Of a stretch of DNA of 64,000 bases, positions 8,282-17,387 are shown piece after piece. Within the stretch, counting starts at the first letter, position 1. Each line of letters opens with the position of its first letter. Below the pieces are notes generated by a model. It was given only the letters and a program-made list of their open reading frames with translations. It did not search any database and was not told the origin of the DNA. This DNA comes from Ectorhizobium quercum (GTDB lineage Bacteria > Pseudomonadota > Alphaproteobacteria > Rhizobiales > Rhizobiaceae), in NCBI RefSeq assembly GCF_026552795.1, contig NZ_JANFPI010000004.1, forward strand, positions 186,001 through 250,000, written 5' to 3'. The position numbers and the translations under genes were made by a program.

Positions 8282-9274
8282 ATGAAGTCGCTTTTCGCCT
8301 GCGCCGCTGCTGCCGGCGTTTTCGTTTCCGCCCTATGGGCGACTGCCGCCGCCGCCGATCCGGTCGAGGTGAAGATCGCCTATGCGCTCGCCCGCGATTC
8401 GCACTATGGCGCGGCCGCCGAGGGCTGGGAAAAGGCTGTCACCGAAGCGTCCGGCGGGCGTTACAAGTTCACCCACTTCCCGTCTTCCGCACAGGGCGGC
8501 GAGCGTGAGGTTCTCGAAGGGCTGCAACTCGGCACCGGCGTTCAGGCCGCCGTCGTGTCCTCGGGCACGCTGTCGAACTTCGTGCCGGAAGCCGGCGTGA
8601 CGGACATCCCCTTCCTGTTCCGCGACCTCGCGCATGGCCGCGCCGTGCTCGACGGCCCGGTCGGCCAGTCGATCATCGAGAAGTTCCCCGATGCCGACCT
8701 GATCGCGCTGGCCTGGGGCGAACAGGGCTTCCGCCACATCACCAACAACCGCAAGCCGATCGAAAAGCCGGAGGATCTTGCGGGCCTCAAGATCCGCACG
8801 ATGGAAAACCCGACCCATATCGACGCCTTCAAGGCCGCCGGCGCGGCACCGACGCCGATGTCGTGGCCGGAAGTCATCCCGGCGCTGGAACAGGGCGCCA
8901 TCGACGCGCAGGAAAACCCGCTTTCCGTGATCGTGTCGGCCAAGCTGTGGGAAGTGCAGAAGTACCTGACGCTGTCCGGTCACGTCTATTCGACGGCGAT
9001 GCTGGTGGTCGCGCCGGATTTCTGGAACGGCCTGTCCGAAGAGGACCAGAAGATCTTCCTCGACGGCGCGAAGCAGGGCCAGGCCGCGATGCGGGCCTTC
9101 GTCGACAATGCCGAAAAGAGCGGCGCCGAAACGGCAAAGGCCGCCGGCATACAGATCAACGAGCTCTCCGCCGAGCAGAAGGCCGCGTTCCAGACGTCCA
9201 TGAAGGACGCCTATGACGGCTATTACAAGACCTACGGCAAGGACCTGATCGACGAGATCATCGCGGTGGAATAA
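8282..9274 (+). CDS. TRAP transporter substrate-binding protein (DctP family)
   Basis: 330 residues with a Sec signal peptide (MKSLFACAAAAGVF, cleavage near the AAAA-DP at about 26). The DctP fold is shown by the HYGAAAEGWEKAVTEASGG start, GEREVLEGLQLGT, the signature Arg in LKIRTMENPTHIDAFKAAGA that contacts a carboxylate, and PALEQGAIDAQENP. It binds an organic acid in the periplasm and delivers it to the QM permease encoded downstream. GGAGAGG precedes the ATG. The following kinase/regulator pair suggests ligand-induced expression. The ligand cannot be read from sequence. Confidence 0.9.
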   Translation: MKSLFACAAAAGVFVSALWATAAAADPVEVKIAYALARDSHYGAAAEGWEKAVTEASGGRYKFTHFPSSAQGGEREVLEGLQLGTGVQAAVVSSGTLSNFVPEAGVTDIPFLFRDLAHGRAVLDGPVGQSIIEKFPDADLIALAWGEQGFRHITNNRKPIEKPEDLAGLKIRTMENPTHIDAFKAAGAAPTPMSWPEVIPALEQGAIDAQENPLSVIVSAKLWEVQKYLTLSGHVYSTAMLVVAPDFWNGLSEEDQKIFLDGAKQGQAAMRAFVDNAEKSGAETAKAAGIQINELSAEQKAAFQTSMKDAYDGYYKTYGKDLIDEIIAVE

Positions 9275-9411
9275 GCCGCACCTGCGTCATCGCCGTCCGG
9301 CGCGCATTGTGCGGGATGGCTTCGCCTTCGGGCCGGAAGATAACGACACGACACATCAGAGCATCTCGGCTCTTCCGCGGCAGGCGGAGGCAGCCCGGGG
9401 GAAAGCCCATC

Positions 9412-9921
9412 ATGAAGACCGCAGAGAAAATCTTCGTCGACATCAACCGCTGGGTGCTGATCGCCATCATGGTGACGATGGCGGTCATCGTGTTCCTGAA
9501 CGTTCTCCTGCGCTTCTTCACCAACCAGTCGATCACCTGGTCGGACGAGGTGGCGCGCCACCTGATGATCTGGCTGACCTTCCTCGGCGCCGGCATCACG
9601 CTGCGTTACGGCGGGCTGGTCGCCATCGACAATCTCCAGCTTTCCGCCAGTCCGCGCGCGGCGAAGATCATGCGTATTCTCGTCGCCGCCATCCTGCTCG
9701 CCTTCTTCGTGGTCATGATCTGGGCCGGCAAGACCTATGTGGGGCGGACGATGCGCCAGCTCACGCCTTCGACGCGCATCCCCTTCGGCTATGTCTACAT
9801 GGCCATTCCCATCGGCTTTTCGCTGCTGATCGCCCATTTCCTGCTGGTGATCCGTGCCTTCGTCGGCCACGGAATGAGCGTTCTCCAGGAGGAGGACGAG
9901 GCCCCGCCCGTCGCGGGCTGA
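9412..9921 (+). CDS. TRAP transporter small permease (DctQ family)
   Basis: 169 residues with four predicted membrane helices (about 15-35, 50-70, 90-110, 130-150) and the DctQ hallmark SITWSDEVARHLMIWLTFLG, meaning the W-x-[DE]-E-x-[AS]-R motif followed by a helix. It pairs with the DctM subunit encoded next. The gene is 137 bases after dctP. The start follows GGGGGAAAGCCCATC, a weak but acceptable site. Confidence 0.9.
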   Translation: MKTAEKIFVDINRWVLIAIMVTMAVIVFLNVLLRFFTNQSITWSDEVARHLMIWLTFLGAGITLRYGGLVAIDNLQLSASPRAAKIMRILVAAILLAFFVVMIWAGKTYVGRTMRQLTPSTRIPFGYVYMAIPIGFSLLIAHFLLVIRAFVGHGMSVLQEEDEAPPVAG

Positions 9922-9979
9922 GGCCCGGATACATCACGCCGTCCTCCCACCGCTTCCTCCGTCGAACAGTCTTCCGGCC

Positions 9980-11263
9980 ATGATCATCATCCTTTTCGCT
10001 TCCTTCTTCGTTCTGCTCGCGCTGGGCGTTCCCGTCGCCTTCACGCTGGCGATCTCCACCTGGCTCGCCGTCATTCTCGGCAGCAACCTGCCGCAGATCC
10101 TGGTGATCAAGGAAATGTTCTCCGGCGTCGACAGCTTCCCGCTGCTCGCCGTGCCCTTCTTCATCCTTGCGGCGGAACTGATGACCGGTGGCTCGCTGAC
10201 GCATCACCTGCTCAGGCTCACCATCCAGTTCGTCGGCCGCGCCCGCGGCGGGCTCGGCTATGCCAGCATTCTCTCCACCACACTGTTCGCCGGCATTTCC
10301 GGTTCGGCGCTGGCCGCCGCCGCCGGCCCGGGCGCGATGAACATCCGCATGATGGAAAAGAGCGGCTACGACAAGCGCTACGCCTCGGCGCTCGCCGCCG
10401 CCGTCGCCGTGGTCGATCCGATCATCCCGCCCTCGATCACCATGATCATCTACGCGTTGCAGGACCAGAACGTCTCGGTCGGCGGTCTCTTCGTCGCCGG
10501 CGTCATGCCCGGCATCGCCATCTCCATCGCCATGTGCGTGGTGAACTGGTACGTGTCGCGCAAGCGCGGCTACCGCTCGATGGACGTGCGCCCGAGCGTC
10601 CGCGAGATGATTTCCAACACGCTTTTCGCCATTCCGGCGCTGGCGCTCATCGTCATCGTCGTCGGCGGCATCCGCTTCGGCTATTTCACGCCCACCGAGG
10701 CGTCGGTGATCGCGGTCTTCTATTCGCTGTTCTGCGGCATGTTCATCTACCGTTCGCTGAAGGTGAAGGACCTGCCGGACATCATCTTCCGCTCGGCGAT
10801 GGTCACGGTCGGCATCCTGCTCATCCTCGCCTCGGCGCGCGCCTTCGCCTGGGTGCTGATCAACGAGGGCGTGCCGCAGTTCCTGGCCGACACCATCGTC
10901 GGCTGGGACCTTTCGCCCATCGTTTTCCTGCTGGCGGTCAACCTGCTGCTGCTGGTGTTCGGCATGTTCATGGACCCGCTGCCGGGCGTGATGATCCTCG
11001 TGCCGATCCTCGCGCCCATCGCCGTCCATCTCGGGATCGACCCGATCCATTTCGCGATGGTCGTCATCCTCAACCTCACCATCGGCCTGATCACGCCGCC
11101 GGTCGGGGCGCTGCTGTTCGTCGTGTCGGCGGTGGTGAAGATCAGGGTCAGCGAGATCACCCGCGAGATGGCGCCCTTCCTTCTCGCCTATCTCGTCATC
11201 CTGGCGACCGTCACCTTCGTTCCGGCGCTTTCCACCTGGCTGCCGCGCCTGACGGGCTTCTGA
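9980..11263 (+). CDS. TRAP transporter large permease (DctM family)
   Basis: 427-residue DctM subunit with about 12 hydrophobic helices. Family segments are SGVDSFPLLAVPFFILAAEL near 50-68, FAGISGSALAAAAGPG near 105-120, DPIIPPSITM near 147-156 and GLITPPVGALLFV near 370-382. It catalyses Na+-driven uptake together with DctP and DctQ. The start is 58 bases after dctQ, and translation initiation lacks a strong Shine-Dalgarno. It precedes the sensor kinase by 109 bases. Confidence 0.92.
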   Translation: MIIILFASFFVLLALGVPVAFTLAISTWLAVILGSNLPQILVIKEMFSGVDSFPLLAVPFFILAAELMTGGSLTHHLLRLTIQFVGRARGGLGYASILSTTLFAGISGSALAAAAGPGAMNIRMMEKSGYDKRYASALAAAVAVVDPIIPPSITMIIYALQDQNVSVGGLFVAGVMPGIAISIAMCVVNWYVSRKRGYRSMDVRPSVREMISNTLFAIPALALIVIVVGGIRFGYFTPTEASVIAVFYSLFCGMFIYRSLKVKDLPDIIFRSAMVTVGILLILASARAFAWVLINEGVPQFLADTIVGWDLSPIVFLLAVNLLLLVFGMFMDPLPGVMILVPILAPIAVHLGIDPIHFAMVVILNLTIGLITPPVGALLFVVSAVVKIRVSEITREMAPFLLAYLVILATVTFVPALSTWLPRLTGF

Positions 11264-11372
11264 CGCGCCTCAGACCTTCCGCCGATGGACGCGGGCGCCA
11301 GCCGCGTCTATGATCCCTTCCCGAGGATGAGGAGCAGGCACCGCCGGCGCGACCGGCGGCGCGGAGGGGCAC

Positions 11373-12767
11373 ATGAATCTCAGGCAGCAGATTCTGGCGC
11401 TGGCGATCGTGCCGCTGGTCGTCGCCATACTGGCGGTGACGGCGCTGATCACCTGGCAGTCGATCACGCTTGCGCGCACCAGCATCGACGCCTTCGAGCG
11501 CAATATGCTGGAGGCGAAGCAGGCCGAACTGATGAACCTGACCAACCTGGCGCTTTCGGCGATCAACGGCATCTACGAAAGGGCCGGACCGGACGACGAG
11601 GCCGCGAAGGAGGAGGTCCGGCGCATTCTCTCCAGCCTCGATTACGGCGAGGACGGCTATTTCTTCGTCTACGACTATGACGGCTACAATGTCGTGCATC
11701 CGCGCCAGTCGTTCCGCCCCGGCCACAACTGGCTGGACCTGACCGACCCGGACGGCAACCGCGTGATCGCCGAACTCATCCGCAAGGCGGAGGAAGGCGG
11801 CGGCCTCCACCAGTACAAGTGGGAAAAGCCCTCGACGACCGAAACCGTCGACAAGCTCTCCTTTGCCGCCGGGCTCGACAAGTGGCGCTGGATGATCGGA
11901 ACCGGCGTCTATCTCGACGATGTGTTCGCCGCCACCACCGCGGCCAAGGCGGATCTTCGCCGTTCGATCGCCAACACCTTCTTGACCGTCGCGCTGATCG
12001 CGGTGCCGGCCGTCTTCGTGGTCTTCGCCACCTGCATGCTGCTCAACCTGCGCCAGCAGCGGCTGGCGGATGGAAAGCTCAAGGAACTGACCCAGCGCAT
12101 CATCGACACGCAGGAGGAGGAGCGCCTGCGCATCGCCCGCGAGCTGCATGACGGCATTTCGCAGAACCTCGTCGGCGTCCGCTATGCCATCGACCTCGTC
12201 CGGCGCAAGGTTCCGCCGGACAATCTGGCGGCGGCGAACGCCATCGAGAAGGGTGCCGTCGCGCTCAACGACGCGATCAAGGAAGTCCGGCGCATCTCCC
12301 ACGACCTGCGCCCGCGCGTGCTGGACGACCTCGGCCTGACCGCGGCCCTGGAGGCGCTGATCGCCGGCTTTTCGGAACGCACGGGCATCGCGGTGACGCT
12401 GGAATCGGTCGCCTTCAAGAACATGCTGGTGCCCGAGGCGCGCATCGCGCTCTATCGCGTGGCGCAGGAGGCGCTGACCAATATCGAGCGCCATGCCGGG
12501 GCGAGCAAGGTGGCCGTGACCTTCTCCAGCCGGGTCGACAGCGTGCGGATGAAGATCAGCGACAACGGCCGCGGTTTCCCCGTCGATGCCCCGGGCGCGG
12601 AAAGGAGGGCCGATGCGGGGCTCGGCCTGCGCAACATGCAGGAGCGCATGGCCCATTTCGGCGGGCGGCTGGACGTCGAAAGCTCGGACCGCGGCACGGT
12701 GCTGCACGCCATCCTGCCGATCACCACGATGATGAGTCGCCGCGCCGCGCTCGCGGAGGCCGCATGA
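11373..12767 (+). CDS. Cache-domain sensor histidine kinase (NarL/DegS class)
   Basis: 464 residues. TM1 at about 8-28, a periplasmic single-cache domain at about 35-190 (EDGYFFVYDYDGYNVVHP at 93-110), TM2 at about 202-224, then HisKA_3 with the phospho-acceptor H259 in RIARELHDGISQN and a HATPase_c domain (N-box ALTNIERHAG, G-box SDNGRGF, GLGLRNMQER). This class pairs with NarL/FixJ regulators, and the partner follows with an ATGA overlap. Position behind a TRAP operon suggests that the cache domain senses the imported organic acid or the loaded DctP protein. That link is inference. Confidence 0.9.
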   Translation: MNLRQQILALAIVPLVVAILAVTALITWQSITLARTSIDAFERNMLEAKQAELMNLTNLALSAINGIYERAGPDDEAAKEEVRRILSSLDYGEDGYFFVYDYDGYNVVHPRQSFRPGHNWLDLTDPDGNRVIAELIRKAEEGGGLHQYKWEKPSTTETVDKLSFAAGLDKWRWMIGTGVYLDDVFAATTAAKADLRRSIANTFLTVALIAVPAVFVVFATCMLLNLRQQRLADGKLKELTQRIIDTQEEERLRIARELHDGISQNLVGVRYAIDLVRRKVPPDNLAAANAIEKGAVALNDAIKEVRRISHDLRPRVLDDLGLTAALEALIAGFSERTGIAVTLESVAFKNMLVPEARIALYRVAQEALTNIERHAGASKVAVTFSSRVDSVRMKISDNGRGFPVDAPGAERRADAGLGLRNMQERMAHFGGRLDVESSDRGTVLHAILPITTMMSRRAALAEAA

Positions 12768-13399
12768 GTGCGAACGATGCGATCAGGGTCCTGCTCATCG
12801 ACAACCATCCGCTGGTGCTGGACGGGCTGAAGGCCATTCTCGAAACCTACGATCATATCGACGTCGTCGGCGTCGCCTCCAATGCCGGTTCCGGCCTCGA
12901 CGTGGCGCTCGCGACCCGGCCGGCGGTGGTGCTGATGGACATCAACATGCCGCAGATCAACGGCATCGATGCGCTGGAACTGTTCAAGGAGAAGCTGCCG
13001 GCGGCCCGCATTCTGATGCTTTCGATGCATGACAGCCGCGAATATATCTCCACCTCGGTCATGCACGGCGCGTCCGGCTATGTTCTCAAGGATGTCGCGA
13101 CCGACGAGATCGTCTTGGCCATCGAGGCGGTCGCCGCCGGCGGCACCTATTTCTCGTCGGGCGTCTATGACGTCCTGATGGAGCGCAACCGCGAGATGGC
13201 GACGGCGCTGACCTCGCGGGAACAGGCGGTGCTGCTCTTGATCGCCGGCGGAAAGAGCAACCGCGACACGGCGCTCACGCTCGAAATCTCCGAACGGACC
13301 GTCGAAACCCACCGCAAGCACATCAAGCGCAAGCTCGGGATCGCGACGACGGCGGGACTGACCCGCTACGCCATCGAGAACGGCCTGATCGAGCGGTAG
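12764..13399 (+). CDS. NarL/FixJ-family response regulator
   Basis: 211 residues. Receiver domain at 1-125 with acidic pocket D13 and phospho-acceptor D59 in VVLMDINMP, conserved Lys in YVLKD near 110. LuxR-type HTH at about 145-208 (LTSREQAVLLLIAGGKSNRD, then ISERTVETHRKHIKRKLG). Its start overlaps the kinase stop (ATGA), so the pair is translationally coupled. Likely target: the TRAP operon upstream or catabolic genes elsewhere. Confidence 0.92.
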   Translation: MSANDAIRVLLIDNHPLVLDGLKAILETYDHIDVVGVASNAGSGLDVALATRPAVVLMDINMPQINGIDALELFKEKLPAARILMLSMHDSREYISTSVMHGASGYVLKDVATDEIVLAIEAVAAGGTYFSSGVYDVLMERNREMATALTSREQAVLLLIAGGKSNRDTALTLEISERTVETHRKHIKRKLGIATTAGLTRYAIENGLIER

Positions 13400-13413
13400 G
13401 GGATGGCAGCATA

Positions 13414-13559
13414 CCCCCTCTGGCTGCCGCCATCTCCCCCACAAGGGGGAGATCGATAGAAGCACCGGTTTCCCCGATCAAAGATGTCGAAAGAAGGCAA
13501 AAGACTGCCACCTGCTTTCTCCCCCCTTGTGGGGGAGATGGCCGGCAGGTCAGAGGGGG
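13414..13559. repeat. Palindromic intergenic repeat element (RIME-like)
   Basis: Two imperfect inverted arms, 13414-13452 and 13517-13559. Each contains a CATCTCCCCCACAAGGGGG-type core flanked by a CCCCTCTG...CTGCCG block, and about 65 bases lie between them. Such arms recur in rhizobial genomes as intergenic mosaic elements. The element sits between the convergent response regulator gene and ahpF and may fold into a large hairpin that also blocks read-through. Confidence 0.75.
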
Positions 13560-13627
13560 CTTGTCCCGCGAATGAAAGGGCACATTCTTGCCGGACGCTG
13601 GGGCCCGCCTCCCCTACCCCGTAAGGC

Positions 13628-15208
13628 TCAGGCCGCCTTTTCCTCGTTTTCGGCCGGCGCCGAAATGCGGATCAGGTGGTCGAAGGCGCCGAGCGAGGCT
13701 TTCGCGCCCTCGCCGACCGCGATCACGATCTGCTTGTAGGGAACGGTGGTGCAGTCGCCGGCGGCGAAGACCCCTTCCAGCGAGGTGTCGCCATGCGCGC
13801 CGGTGACGATTTCGCCACGCGGGGAAAGCTCTACGGTGCCCTTCAGCCATTCGGTGTTGGGCAGCAGGCCGATCTGCACGAAGATGCCCTCGAGCGGAAG
13901 CGTGTGCTGCTCGCCCGTCTGGCGGTCCTCATAGGCAAGGCCCGTCACCTTGCTGTCATCGCCCAGCACCTCGGTCGTTTTCGCGTTGAGAAGAACCGTG
14001 ACGTTCGGCAGGCTCCTGAGCTTGCGCTGGAGAACGTCGTCGGCGCGCAGTTTCGTGTCGAACTCGATCAGCGTGACATGCGCGACGATGCCGGCGAGAT
14101 CGATGGCCGCCTCGACGCCGGAATTGCCGCCGCCGATGACGGCGGTGCGCTTGCCCTTGAACAGCGGGCCGTCGCAATGCGGGCAATAGGCCACGCCCTT
14201 GTTCCGGTAGGCATCCTCGCCCGGAACGCCCATCTGCCGCCAGCGCGCGCCGGTCGAAAGGATGACGGTCCGCGATTTCAGCGTGGCGCCGCTTTCCAGG
14301 GAAAGCTCGAAGAAATCGCCGTTCTTCGCAAGCTTCTCGGCCTTTTGAAGGTTCATGACCTCGACCGGGTATTCCTTCACATGCTGTTCCAGCGCGGTGG
14401 CGAAGGCGGGGCCCTCGGTGTGCGGCACGGAAATGAAGTTCTCGATGGCCATCGTGTCGAGCACCTGCCCGCCGAAGCGCTCGGCCACGAGGCCGGTGCG
14501 GATGCCCTTGCGGGCGGCATAGACCGCCGCGGCCGCGCCGGCCGGCCCGCCGCCGACGACCAGAACGTCGAACGGATCGAGTGCGTTCAGCTTGCCGGCT
14601 ACGCGGGCGGAGGCGCCGGTGTCGATCTTCGCGAGGATCTGCTCGGCTTCCATGCGGCCCTGGCCGAACACCTCGCCGTTCAGGTAGACGGTCGGCACCG
14701 ACATGATCTGGCGGTCGGCCACTTCCTCGGGGAAGAGCGCGCCGTCGATGGCGACATGGCGGATGCGCGGGTTCAGCACCGCCATCAGGTTCAGCGCCTG
14801 CACCACGTCCGGGCAGTTCTGGCAGGACAGCGAGAAATAGGTCTCGAAGGTGAAATCGCCGTCGAGATCGCGAATCTGGTCGATGATCGCCTGTTCGAGA
14901 CGCGGCGGATGGCCGCCGACCTGAAGCAGCGCCAGAACCAGCGAGGTGAATTCGTGGCCGAGCGGAATGCCCGCGAAGGTCAGGCCGATATCCTGGCCGG
15001 GGGTGGAGAGCGAGAAGGACGGCGCGCGGGCGGATGCGTCCTCGACCGTCTCGACCGTGATCCTATCGGTCAGGCCGGCGATGTCGTTGAGGAGATCCAG
15101 CATTTCCTTCGATTTCGCCGAACCGTTCACGAAGGCGCGGATTTCGATGGGGCGAACGACCTTTTCGAGATAGGCGCGAAGCTGGCCTTTCAATGTTTCG
15201 TCAAGCAT
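13628..15208 (-). CDS. ahpF: Alkyl hydroperoxide reductase subunit F
   Basis: 526-residue flavoprotein that passes electrons from NAD(P)H to AhpC. The N-terminal double-thioredoxin fold carries C129-Q-N-C132, at the same positions as in E. coli AhpF. The thioredoxin-reductase part has the FAD motif [17 protein letters not shown] near 216-232, the NAD(P) motif [15 protein letters not shown] near 363-377 and the redox-active Y-C-P-H-C-D. A final ATG-type FAD motif GVFAAGDCT ends it. Encoded 76 bases downstream of ahpC on the same strand, consistent with one peroxide-detoxification operon. Confidence 0.95.
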   Translation of the reverse strand: MLDETLKGQLRAYLEKVVRPIEIRAFVNGSAKSKEMLDLLNDIAGLTDRITVETVEDASARAPSFSLSTPGQDIGLTFAGIPLGHEFTSLVLALLQVGGHPPRLEQAIIDQIRDLDGDFTFETYFSLSCQNCPDVVQALNLMAVLNPRIRHVAIDGALFPEEVADRQIMSVPTVYLNGEVFGQGRMEAEQILAKIDTGASARVAGKLNALDPFDVLVVGGGPAGAAAAVYAARKGIRTGLVAERFGGQVLDTMAIENFISVPHTEGPAFATALEQHVKEYPVEVMNLQKAEKLAKNGDFFELSLESGATLKSRTVILSTGARWRQMGVPGEDAYRNKGVAYCPHCDGPLFKGKRTAVIGGGNSGVEAAIDLAGIVAHVTLIEFDTKLRADDVLQRKLRSLPNVTVLLNAKTTEVLGDDSKVTGLAYEDRQTGEQHTLPLEGIFVQIGLLPNTEWLKGTVELSPRGEIVTGAHGDTSLEGVFAAGDCTTVPYKQIVIAVGEGAKASLGAFDHLIRISAPAENEEKAA

Positions 15209-15284
15209 GGCTTTCTCCGGAAGGTGCCAGATTCGAACGGGATGGGCCGCCCCTTTTCAGGCAGGGCGGCCGGTGCGCGGAAAA

Positions 15285-15848
15285 TCAGATCTTGCCGACG
15301 AGCGACAGGGACGGCGCGAGCGTCTTTTCGCCCTCTTCCCACTTGGCCGGGCACACTTCGCCCGGATGCGCGCGGATATACTGGGCGGCCTTGACCTTGC
15401 GGACCAGTTCGGCGGCGTTGCGGCCAATGCCTTCGGAGGTGACTTCGACGCCCTGGATGATGCCGTCCGGGTCGATGATGAAGGTGCCGCGGTCGGCAAG
15501 GCCTTCTTCCTCGCGCAGGTTGTCGAAGTTGCGCGAGATCGTCAGCGTCGGATCGCCGATCATGTAGTACTGGATCTTGCCGATGGTCTCGGAGGAATCG
15601 TGCCAGGCCTTGTGGGTGAAATGCGTGTCGGTGGAAACGGAGAAGACCTCGACGCCGAGCTTCTGGAGTTCCTCGTAATGATCGGCGACGTCGCCCAGCT
15701 CCGTCGGGCAGACGAAGGTGAAATCGGCCGGATAGAAGAAGAAGATGGCCCACTTGCCGAGAACGTCGGCTTCGGTGATCTCGACGAACTTGCCCTGCTT
15801 GTAGGCCTGTGCCTTGAACGGCTTGATCGATGTGTTGATGACAGACAT
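15285..15848 (-). CDS. ahpC: Alkyl hydroperoxide reductase subunit C (peroxiredoxin)
   Basis: 187-residue 2-Cys peroxiredoxin, same length as E. coli AhpC. Peroxidatic C47 lies in [11 protein letters not shown] with Thr49 in place, and resolving C166 lies in [10 protein letters not shown]. It reduces H2O2, organic peroxides and peroxynitrite using AhpF. A separate ribosome-binding site (AGGAAGCC) precedes the ATG. No oxyR gene is adjacent, so regulation by OxyR would be in trans. Confidence 0.96.
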   Translation of the reverse strand: MSVINTSIKPFKAQAYKQGKFVEITEADVLGKWAIFFFYPADFTFVCPTELGDVADHYEELQKLGVEVFSVSTDTHFTHKAWHDSSETIGKIQYYMIGDPTLTISRNFDNLREEEGLADRGTFIIDPDGIIQGVEVTSEGIGRNAAELVRKVKAAQYIRAHPGEVCPAKWEEGEKTLAPSLSLVGKI

Positions 15849-15889
15849 GGCTTCCTATCCGTGTTGGCGGGGAGATTGTTTTGCAATGC

Positions 15890-15917
15890 AGCATAATGCG
15901 GGCTTTCGGCGCTGCAA
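15890..15917 (-). promoter_or_regulatory. Putative promoter of ahpC-ahpF
   Basis: On the minus strand TTGCAG (15917-15912) and TATGCT (15895-15890) are separated by 16 bases, about 42 bases before the ahpC start. The 285-base region up to the next gene otherwise holds no supported gene. Confidence 0.4.
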
Positions 15918-16133
15918 ACAGAAAACTCGCGGCATTCGGGCCGCCATTAACAGGAAATGTCGATTACAGGGGTGTTTTTAAACGGTATTTCCGATCCGGA
16001 AAAAGGCGCACGCAAACCGGTTGCAGGCAGCCGGCGCAGGGGCGGCCTGTTGCGATGCGAAGCGGCAGCGGGATGGAGCCGCAGGCCGGCCCGCTCGTCT
16101 TGCGAAAGGGGGAGACTGTGAGGCGATGCCGCC

Positions 16134-16445
16134 TCACAGGCCTCCGAAGCGTGAGGAGATCAGCACCAGTGCGAGGCCGACCACGCAGAAGGCGGTGACG
16201 ACCAGAACGACGCGCCGCACCGGCGCCTGGGCATGGCCTGCCGCGGAACGAACCGCGGTCGGCTTGATGTAATAGCGATAATAGAAGCTTGGTTCGGGGC
16301 TTTCGAGCAGCCCCCGGAAAACGTGGGGCGCTATATCCATGTGCTCCACGACTCGTCCGTTCGACAAGGTGACATCGAGCCGGCGCGAACGTTCATTATA
16401 GCGAGCCAGCTTTATTTTCCGAGACTTGATGTTGACCCAATCCAT
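16134..16445 (-). CDS. KTSC-domain protein with C-terminal membrane anchor
   Basis: 103 residues. Residues about 5-62 follow the KTSC pattern: a Tyr (ARYNERSRRLDVTLSNG), then strand, an M-D-I-A-P-H-V-F block and S-P-E-P-S-F-Y-Y-R-Y. KTSC domains are small beta-rich modules linked to RNA/DNA or lysyl-tRNA-like proteins; no biochemical role is established. Unusually, a transmembrane helix (about 80-98, VVLVVTAFCVVGLALVLIS) follows, so the domain is anchored to the inner membrane facing the cytoplasm. The stop codon lies within a 9-bp hairpin (16116-16139) that lacks a T-run. Confidence 0.65.
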   Translation of the reverse strand: MDWVNIKSRKIKLARYNERSRRLDVTLSNGRVVEHMDIAPHVFRGLLESPEPSFYYRYYIKPTAVRSAAGHAQAPVRRVVLVVTAFCVVGLALVLISSRFGGL

Positions 16446-16590
16446 CGAGTTCCCTTTCCAGTCTGCGTTCGCAGCCTTCCCGGGAGGCGGGAAGCCGATT
16501 CTGCGGATGCTGCGAGCCCGTCATTTTCATCGGATATGAGGCAATGAGAAGGCAAGGAAAAAGTTTCGCATGGATGGGCGCCAATGAAAA

Positions 16591-16617
16591 CGCCCGGCGG
16601 GCAGGAACCGTCGGGCG
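16591..16617 (-). terminator. Terminator of azoR
   Basis: Ten-bp stem with one G-T pair and a 7-base loop, followed on the minus strand by TTTTCATT. It is located about 30 bases past the azoR stop codon. Confidence 0.75.
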
Positions 16618-16645
16618 TCTTCATGACCGGAGGGGTCGGTGGAAA

Positions 16646-17254
16646 TCAGGCGGCGCTGGCCAGTGCCTCGGTCTTCGCCTTGGCGGCGGCGAGCGCCTTC
16701 TCGGCGGCTTCAGGACCGAAGGCCAGGCCCTCGACGAAGATCGTCTCGACATCGGTGAGGCCGATGAAGCCGAGAACCGTCTTGAGGTAGGGAACGGCAT
16801 GGTTGACGGCCACGCCGGGGCCTTCGGAATAGATGCCGCCGGAAGCGAGGACGATATAGACCTTCTTGCCCGTCACGAGGCCTTCCGGGCCGGTTTCAGT
16901 GTAGCGGAAGGTGCTGCCGGCGCGCGCGATGTTGTCGATCCAGCTCTTCAGCGTGGAATAGAGGCCGAAATTGATGAGGCCGGTGGCCAGCACGATCGTG
17001 TCGGCGGCCTTGAGTTCGGCGACCAGCTTGTCGGAATAGTCGGCGGCGGCCGCCTCTTCCGGCGTGCGGTCGGCGGGCGCCTTGCGGATGGCGGAGGTCA
17101 CGACGCTGTCGATGTGCGGGATCGGGTTGGAGCCGAGATCGCGCACCGTGACCTTGCCGCCCCTGGCGAGCGCCGTCGCCAACTCGCCGGCAACCTTGGA
17201 GGAAATGGATTCCGCGCCGCGCGGGCTGGAGGTGACGAGAAGAATGGAGGACAT
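16646..17254 (-). CDS. azoR: FMN-dependent NADH azoreductase / quinone reductase
   Basis: About 202-residue flavodoxin-like protein of the AzoR/AcpD family. The phosphate-binding loop TSSPRGAESISSKVA (about 7-21) and the FMN-contacting INFGLYSTLKSWIDNIARAG (about 98-117) match the family, and S-G-G-I-Y-S near 142 completes the flavin site. It reduces quinones, azo bonds and nitro groups with NADH as a detoxification enzyme. Starts M-P-M (17260) or M-S-S-I (17254) are both possible; AAGG is 9 bases before the latter. It is divergent from a LysR gene, which likely regulates it. Confidence 0.9.
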   Translation of the reverse strand: MSSILLVTSSPRGAESISSKVAGELATALARGGKVTVRDLGSNPIPHIDSVVTSAIRKAPADRTPEEAAAADYSDKLVAELKAADTIVLATGLINFGLYSTLKSWIDNIARAGSTFRYTETGPEGLVTGKKVYIVLASGGIYSEGPGVAVNHAVPYLKTVLGFIGLTDVETIFVEGLAFGPEAAEKALAAAKAKTEALASAA

Positions 17255-17362
17255 GGGCATATACCTTGCAAGGGTTGTCGTTCTTTCCGGCGGGCGCCGC
17301 CGTTTCGCCTGTGAAAATAAGCATGGACACCCATCCAACAAACCGGAATAATATCGAAGTCT

Positions 17363-17379
17363 TCCATCGAAAATATGGA
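17363..17379. promoter_or_regulatory. Candidate LysR-type operator between azoR and the LysR gene
   Basis: TCCAT-CGAAAAT-ATGGA is an interrupted dyad containing the T-N11-A pattern typical of LysR targets. It is 9 bases before the LysR start and about 110 bases before azoR. TCGAA also occurs just upstream at 17354. Confidence 0.4.
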
Positions 17380-17387
17380 TAACGGGC

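Noticed and set aside
16116..16139. 9-bp hairpin at the end of the KTSC gene as a terminator
   Set aside because: The stem is perfect but has no T-run on either strand and overlaps the stop codon, so it is not listed as a terminator.
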